Assembly (NCBI GenBank): GCA_040437565.1
Contig: JBDOQK010000033.1
Location: forward strand, 1 to 64,000
Length of the DNA: 64,000 bases
Origin: Albugo candida
Taxonomy: Eukaryota > Oomycota > Peronosporomycetes > Albuginales
Direction: 5' to 3'
A model generated the notes under the pieces. That model worked only from the letters and a program-made list of their open reading frames with translations, was not told the origin of the DNA and did no database searches. Made by a program: the position numbers and the translations under genes. Shown here piece by piece: positions 57,007-64,000 of this stretch. Each line of letters starts with the position of its first letter. The first letter of the stretch is position 1.

Positions 57007-58570
57007 ATAATTGGCTAATTCGTGTTTTAGTAATATAATTGGTCGATATGGCGGCAATATTACTGCTTCGACGTACAGTATAACGGATTCGACCAAATGG
57101 AAGAAGGTTGACTACTCCGATAAAAGTCCCTCCACAGAAGAACAGCTTTATATCCAGAACGGTTTTTTATTCCGCATCATCATCGACGACCAGCTCATCT
57201 AAGTCATCAAGGAAGTACATCAATCGAATCTATGTCCTAATTACGGACAAGCCATTACTCACGAAAAAGCGTTGCGTCGACATCATGGTGACAAATATTC
57301 CAATCTTCGTAGCTGTAAGCAAACCCTATAATGAGAATAGATTTATGGATGACAGAGTCAGGCACAGCTTCTCACGCATTTTCAACCCAACGCACGACTA
57401 TCTTTATGGAAGGTGGATTCTGGTTTCCCGCTCTTGTATACTCAACTTGGTCGGGCACTTTCCAAGCGTCAATCATAGGAGGTATATGATCCATAAATGA
57501 GATGTATATACCAATGTCGCCAGCCTAGAGGTAGGGTGTTAGTCCACCAGGGATCACTACTCACGCATTCACCCTTCGCAACCTTTGCGATATGCGCACG
57601 CATTGAGTCCCACACGAAGCCCTTTTGACCTGGGTTGGCGTCGAATACAGCGAATAACGCATAGTACAGCCACATGAGAAAAGAACACTATTCAGCCACG
57701 CCTTCTTTTGCGACGGCACGTCTACGTTGCCTTCTCGCTCCAATTTACCACTAACCTTGCAATTTTAAAAGACCATCGGAAGGAATTTCTTACCGGGTGC
57801 TGTGAAAGCTATAATCACTGTGACTCGCATTGAAGCAAACTCTGTTGACTTGAGCACGACATGTTTGGCTCCAATAACGTCGACAGGTTTCAAACGCGGA
57901 TCCTCGAAGAACATAGAAGTCTCGTCCATCAAAATTGTACGCGATGGAGTGATAGTTGGGCAATGCGTGCAGAGGTAGATCATGTAGTCGATTGAGAGCG
58001 AGACGAGTTCATTGTACGACAGAGTCGTCAGATTTGTCGTTCGCCTCATCATGAGGTCAAAGCGGCCCACGAAGAGGTTGAGACACTTGTTCGAGGCAAC
58101 AAAAGTCTCGTGGCCCTCTGAATGGGCGAGGTGGTACGCAGTCACTTGGTTCCACTCGCAGGAGATCTTTAGCTTGAGAGAATTCGCTGCATGATGAGGT
58201 CGAATAAGATGCACTCGATGGCGTCCAGTTGAGGCTAAGAACTACCACCCTTGAGTCGTAACCGGTTCAACGAGGCGGCGAGAATATCGTCGCTCTTCTT
58301 CCACCAGTGTCACATCTCAGAAGGCGAGACCATCCAGCCATGATAATTCTGAAAGAAGGTGGCGGCACGGGTAGGCGCATTCGGGCAGGTTTTCTCCAAC
58401 CAGTCAATGAATTCGCGCTTAAAATAGACGTAGACTTCGCGCTTTCCAGCCATAGAATTGGCCAGACGGTGAAATAGCCTGGGTAGCGCGGGCTTGTATG
58501 TGCTCTCTTCCTTCGGGCTTACACAGTCGGGTGTTTTTGACTGCGCTACTGCCGCGGCATTCTCGCTAGC
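57007..58570 (-). mobile_element. pogo/Tigger-type transposase (DDE_1), degenerate
   Basis: The minus-strand frame at 58214-57765 contains ILMDETSMFFEDPRLKPVDV and AKHVVLKSTEFASMRVTVII, the first catalytic aspartate region of the DDE_1 family. Downstream frames give KAWLNSVLF, FVWDSMRAHIAKVAKG (second catalytic region) and then IPGGLTPYLxAGDIGIY with a stop at x, followed by FMDHIPPMIDAWK. Upstream, about 58560-58230, reads an N-terminal DNA-binding region (REVYVYFKREFIDWLEK). There are a few stops and frame changes. The 3' end near 57010 shares a short motif with 284-350. Confidence 0.75.
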
Positions 58571-59440
58571 ACGATTTTTCTTTTCTCCCCATATTTTCGA
58601 TTTTTCGATCTGTCTAGAAATCTAACTTATATCAACAGAGCTTTCTATCCAAACAGGGTGTTCTAAATGGTAGAATCCGTTTAAATAAAAGCGCAATCTA
58701 ATTCTAGATCGTAAATCTGATATACAAGAGAAGGTCGGTTACTGTTCAATATATATAGTCCTAAACTGGTAGTAGTAATCTATGAATTTTTGATTCAGGT
58801 CTTCTTAAGAAAACGCCATTAGAATTTCTGCCGAAGCTGTGCATTTGTTGTTGAGTTGCTTAGTTGACTGGCAGGACGTTTCTACATCCTTCTAAAAAGG
58901 TCACTTGTTGCCGCTAGATATAAACGACATGAGCTCTTTACACATCGTTCTCCGACAGAAAGGGTTAAGCAGTAAATCAAAATCCACGAGAAAGCGCCAG
59001 AAATTGGATTGTAATTGCTCCACGTGCAGTGAGAACGATGATCATCCAGAATTTACAGAAAATCGAGAAACTTGCACGATAGTCGTGTGTGGTTTGTCCA
59101 ACCTACGCGTAATAAAAGTTGGTGCGAGGGGACAGAACGAGCACTTCGTAGTAATGCATTCTTGAATGTCATGAAGAATGAGCTTGAGAACGAAGAGTTT
59201 ATCATTCTCTGCTGTGCAGGAATTTTACAAATGCGATCTTTGAAGGCTAAATTATAAGAATCAGATTTCTGATGGCAGTAATGTTTGGTCCGATGCCTGG
59301 TCTATATTAAATCAGATAACATACATTTTTGAAATGTTTATTACGTCTATTCGAATAACTCATACGAAAAGAAAAGAAATCACATTCGCTTGAGCGTTTT
59401 CAACGCCAGTATTATCCTTTTTCTTTTGGATTTTTCTAAG
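58571..59440. other. Gene-poor stretch between pogo and MULE
   Basis: One plus-strand frame (58905-59165) and an overlapping frame (59072-59257, PTRNKSWCEGTERALRSNAF) look like transposase pieces, perhaps PIF/Harbinger, but the match is weak. Nothing else is recognised. Confidence 0.3.
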
Positions 59441-59490
59441 GGAACCGGTATAGCCCCCCATTCGGTATCACTCCCCCTTGATTAAATTAG

Positions 59491-61682
59491 GGAACCGGTA
59501 TCGCCACATCCGATAAATCAAATTACAGATTTTTTTTGTTAATTTTGGGTTGTGGACATAAGCGCCTGTTGTGACTTTGCTTGCAGGCCCCACATCTTCC
59601 TTTTCGCAGTTCCTGCCCCTTTCTTTAAATATACTCAAATGCGACCAAATCTCGTTTGGTACTCGTTGACCCTTTCGGCCGTCCACGTGAGGTCACTCTG
59701 GCCGGACCATTTATCCCTGGGCTTGAAGCTGATTCAAGGCAATTTAGATGCTGCTTAAGGAGGCGCTGGCTGTGTGGATGCAAGACCGAATAACGCTCTT
59801 GCAATCTTTTGATAATGTCCGAAAAGCTTGGTTTTCCTGAAGTGGCATTGCAGGATGCAGTGTGGGATGTATAGTCTTGTGAAGCCAACAGTGCTGGTAA
59901 AAATGAGCTCCATCCAAGATTGACCCAATCTTTTGAAGCTGTCTGATTACATGCGATCACGGCAATCCTTTAGTGCTCATAAATGTTCGAGTGCATTTTT
60001 CATCGTTATCCATCGATAGTGCCTTTTGGTACTGCTTGAAGACCTGCAGAAACAAATTAGGGTCAGTTCATAGCTCGCCAGTACTGTACACAGCAGTATG
60101 TCTAGACTAGTGTCACATACTTCATTCAATGTGTAATGTGACTTCTTTCTATTCACAGTTCTCCTGAAGGTTCCACTAAGGAGGATGACAATGTTTAAAG
60201 AATCGTATGCAACTTTTAGACTTATTCCCTGGCCCTGCGGTTGAGCTGCGAGAAACGATTTCTTATAAAACTGTTTCCAAATCCCCTGTTGAAACTGCGA
60301 TCTTATTTTTCAAGGTTACATGCTCGCCTTCAATGCGCGATGTAGCTACATGCCCAAAATGCTTTTTTTTTGTCCAAGCAGGGATGAAGTCCTTCTTGTG
60401 TGGAATCCATGTTGATTGTAAAATACGCATATCCAGTCTATTGGTAGCATCTTTTAGGAGCACACAATTCTCTTCGAATTCCCGTTCATTGCAGAGCAGT
60501 ACAATCCCTGCCACTTTGAGGATTTTTTTTTTCGTTTTCGTCTTTTGGTAAGTGCTTTTTAGCATTTGCCAGGACATTTTTACCAATATGCCATATGCAA
60601 AGCAGATTCTTCGCTCCAGGTAGAACTAATGAGATTGAGTCATTTAATGACAATATCTATTCTGTGACAATAACAATTGCCCCAGCGATTCTATCTTGAA
60701 AAAGAATTTGCCCAAGTGCCCAAATGTAATCATCTTCTGATTCGTATCACAATAACATGAAACAAAGGGAATATGACTGATTTGTGCTTGCCACAACCAT
60801 GACATCGAGCAATGGCATTTGAAACGTGAAGATTTTGTATGCTTTTAGTTGATGTTGGACAAAGCTTGATTGCAAAGCACTCTACTCGTCTGTTAGTTGT
60901 GTATGTCGAATCTACTATAAGAACTCCTATAGAAGAAAAATCGTTGTCTGTCGAGACGCAAGGCTTGCATGCAATTAGGAGGCGCATTAATTGACCCAAT
61001 GTGGGGTCCGATCAAGCTCATGACCAATGGCTCTTTCCTTTAATGTGTACAGCAATGCTTCAAGAGGGCTACGACCAAGGAGAAATCCCGCTCGTTCACC
61101 TTTTTTAAATATGGAAATGTCTTGCACGGTGGCACGAAAAGCAGAATCAGACCGCTTCATCGTACGAAACATTAAGCGAGGAGATTTTCCACCTTTTGTG
61201 AAGTCCGGAATTTGATGCTTCTACACCTGGTTCGATACCCTGGCTTCTTGGAATTCTGCAAGATTTTCGGCTGCCTCATGATTGTGAGTTGCAACGACTG
61301 CAATCACTTTCAATTCTTGCACAGGATATTGATTCCGTTGGCGCTGTATGGTGACTAGCCATGGGCAAATCAGAAGCCGCGTCGATGTTTGGCGGATTCT
61401 TGTGACTTGTTTTTGTACCGACCATCCTGGACGCAAGCAAGCGACACCTTCCTAGGATTTCCCTACTTGTTGGCCTTCATGCGAGATTTCTTTGTGGAAT
61501 ATTCTTCTTACCGCGCAAAGATTTGTACTGCCTCTTCTGCTTTTTCATAGGTCTCATAGGTGTGTTTCGGAGGTGGAGCAAGTGGCATAGTGAGGACAGA
61601 GTGTTCACGTTAGGGTAGTTACAGCAATGTATCTAGGTGCACAGCGAGTTTGAAAGTAATGGAGTGTGGCGATACCGGTTCC
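59491..61682 (-). mobile_element. Mutator-like element with 18-bp perfect terminal inverted repeats
   Basis: GGAACCGGTATCGCCACA at 59491-59508 is the exact reverse complement of 61665-61682. Between them, minus-strand frames encode a MULE transposase in order: zinc-finger end (61436-61221, VVATHNHEAAENLAEFQEA), SDSAFRATVQDISIFKKGER (61172-60987), the core VLIVDSTYTTNRRVECFAI (60999-60730), then WIPHKKDFIPAWTKKKHFGH and SRIEGEHVTLKNKIAVSTGD (60586-60263), and a C-terminal GRPKGSTSTKRD. Frames are broken, so it is probably inactive. A near-copy of the terminus (59441-59455) lies 50 bases outside the left end. No 9-bp target duplication is obvious. Confidence 0.75.
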
Positions 61683-61959
61683 TGGTAGAAAGGAGTAGTG
61701 AGATATTTTCTCCATATTCTTCATCATATAGTCGAATATGGAGTCTTGGATATATATGGACGAGATGCTCACTCCTTTGTGATAAGAGTGACGAGCTGCC
61801 CCCGTACATCTTTTTTATTTCATCCTGATTCGATTGGCGGAAAGCTGCGCAGCTTCGTCCAAGTTAGCTTGATCTTGACATCCATCTCTTCCTAAGGAGG
61901 ACTCCTTTTTTTGCACCTACTGTGATAAACGCTCTATCCGCTTCTTCCAATTCTCCCAG

Positions 61960-63850
61960 TCTATTCCAGGATGAGAGAGAACAAGAAGCTTTTCCGAGAT
62001 ACGACCTTTCTCCTCCTCAATCGCTTCTTTGATTTTTGAATAGTCTTATAATGATACGGGACATTTCTTGTAACCACGACCTTGAAATGAGATAGATTTT
62101 CGAACTGGACAATGTGAATCAGATAATCACCCGTGTGGGAGAGGGCGATGAAACACCTCCACTCAATTAGAACATGAGACATCAAAGACTATCATGGCAC
62201 TTTTTACAGAAAATATAGTGGAATCCTTGTAAATTGACTGGAAAAGAGGTTGCGACAAAAGGATGCACTCCAGTCTTCTTTTGCTTGCTTGAGGGACAGT
62301 AAATACACTTGCTTCAGGATGTGTTGACGCCTAGCATCCAGAACACCCACGCTGGGAAGCCAATCTTACAGAAGAGTCGACTTGGCGCGTGTCTATATAC
62401 ACCAGTGGAGTAATCCAAACTAGAACAGAAGGTTGTGTTAAGATCACCACAAACGGTGTGCGTTGCGCCTTGTTCAAAATATCCCGTTGGAAGCTATTCG
62501 ATAAAAGTTTTACTCCCTTCTGAATTCCCCGGAGCATAAACGCTGTGTATATAGACGTGATCTTCAAGTATCTCCAAACGTGCAACCAAATATTGGTATT
62601 GCACGGAGACCTTGTCAAGAGCTTGTGCAGATAGATAGACGGGAAAACCGCGGCGAATAAATGGCATATTACACCGTTTAATCTTGCTAGATTGGAATGG
62701 GAGTGAGAACTATTTGAATCACTGACAAAAGATGATTTTTGGATGTGGATTTTGAGTGACAATGAAAAGTCTCCAGGTGTTGACGGTCGCGAAAACGAGC
62801 TTCTTGTACGCAACAAATGACGCATTTCGATAGTATCTGGTGTATCAAAAGATGAACATTCATTTGATTCCACTCATATCAACGGAAAGAATAGTTTTGC
62901 TGTTCTATGATATATTATCCGATGAGCTTCCCTTAATAATGAGCGGAGAGAGCTCCAGCGACTAGTTGTTACTCCCCTTCCACCTTTATCAGTTGAAAAA
63001 TGGAGTTATCCTCAAGAAGGTATAGTGTCGATAATTCGAGAACAATCAAGTCGCACATGAGTGGGGCTGACCCAGTGGAGTCAGATCATTAGACGAGGTA
63101 GAGCATTCCCAATGAAGAGTGGACGATCTTACGCATCTTCAATGATGCGTAGGAATCTAAATGAGCGTTCTATCAGTAATGTATTGGATCCAGTGGTCAC
63201 TTGTAGCACGTTTTCAATCTTCGAAGAATCTTTTTACCAGTTCGCGACTGTCTCGCGCATTTCCACCGGTTATCTAGGTAATGTTCCACCTATTTTCTTC
63301 CAGCATTTGTTTATAAATAATGCGAAAGATGGGTATGAAGCTTCAAGAACACGATTAACTTTGTTTCCCTTCAATGGTTCGGCCAACCTGTTTTTTTGAC
63401 GAAATATCTCATCATTGGAGGTAAAGTACAGGTGTTTCCGCTTAGAGATTGAAACTTCATACGTAGGAGAATGCACGCTTCGATGAAAGACAGTGACGGC
63501 GAGACGTCTTCGATTAGAAAGACTGCCATCTACCCAACTCGGGTAGGACGATCGTCGTTTCCGATTTCGTGTGTCTGAAAAAATGAGAAACCTTCTTTGA
63601 TTCAGCGGTGGATGGGACGATGTGATATCGTCTTCCATTCTCTGAGTGGATTACTACATCGATTTTGGCGTAGGTCTTCCAGCATTTAGGGTGGAATTTT
63701 ACTACCCAAGATTTTATAACTATCGACCGATCGAATTTGTTTGTAATTTGACAAATCAGCCTCTGAATAGAATATTGGTGATCAGGATCCACATTTGGCG
63801 GTTCGTGCTGTCCATTGTTTCAGGAAAGTATTGCTTCCATCAAAACTGAG
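61960..63850 (-). mobile_element. Second LINE: endonuclease and upstream fragment
   Basis: Broken minus-strand frames from about 62880 to 61960 follow the oomycete LINE endonuclease. They read CVQEARFRDRQHLETFH, then a SRLYTQRLCSG segment in place of VYNVYAP, then DWLPSVGVLDARRQHILKQV, and finally DHL-like and YHYKTIQKSKKRLRRRKVVS parts leading toward the reverse transcriptase, which is missing. Upstream (63850-62900) further minus-strand frames (WVVKFHPKCWKTYAKIDVVI) may be the end of ORF1. It is dead. The fragment is in the opposite direction from the first LINE. Confidence 0.6.
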
Positions 63851-64000
63851 GATCTGAGTCAGCGAATAAGTAGTAGAACGCCTGTCTCCTCCAGGAATAC
63901 TGCCCGACGAAGTAGAATAGTCGTTGCCTTTCATGAAAGTGTCTTTAATACTGTTCGTAGGCCTTTGAGCTTATTTTTCTGATTGGTCTTATCGGTTTTT

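Overview
This window looks like nuclear DNA of an oomycete plant pathogen, most likely a white blister rust (Albugo) or a close relative. The reasons are very short introns (about 43-69 bases where I could place them), a set of flagellar and basal-body genes, oomycete-style LINE, copia and Mutator repeats, and a secreted protein carrying the CX2CX5G (CCG) motif described for Albugo effectors. The species call is inference.

Layout. Positions 1-75 hold a tRNA-Phe. From about 160 to 18.6 kb the DNA is almost all transposon debris: a Tc1/mariner transposase, an inverted-repeat (foldback) element, a Mutator-like element (MULE), an old Ty1/copia element with both LTRs, a LINE, and a 2.5-kb element with 32-bp terminal inverted repeats (TIRs). 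From 19.4 to about 43.2 kb lies a compact block of host genes: a DnaJ membrane protein, MED15 (Mediator), ribosomal proteins eL39 and eS26, LZTFL1 (BBSome regulator), a large EF-hand protein, dynein light chain LC8, an unknown protein, SSNA1, THOC5 (mRNA export), a protein kinase, an XRCC3-like recombinase paralogue, a Golgi-type glycosyltransferase and a partial unknown gene. An unresolved, probably spliced minus-strand locus follows (43.3-46.65 kb). At 47.2-50.0 kb sits a secreted CCG-type effector candidate with four CxxCL motifs and a DLNxxP (EAR-type) motif. From 52 kb to the end the DNA is again repeats: a DDE transposon, two MULEs, a pogo/Tigger element and a second LINE. The effector candidate therefore sits where the gene block meets the repeat-rich DNA.

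Assembly. There are eleven runs of exactly 100 N. Seven are flanked by the same sequence on both sides (66-696 bp). These are best read as contig ends that overlap but were never merged. They create a false second eS26, a false duplicated kinase 5' end, and false internal repeats in the EF-hand, THOC5 and effector genes. Collapsing them gives sensible proteins, for example a THOC5 of 667 residues.

Functions. The gene block mixes expression machinery (MED15, THOC5, eL39, eS26) with zoospore flagellum or centriole genes (LZTFL1, LC8, SSNA1). Neighbouring genes are often divergent or tail-to-tail with short spacers. All spliced models were derived by eye from GT-AG signals and reading-frame agreement.
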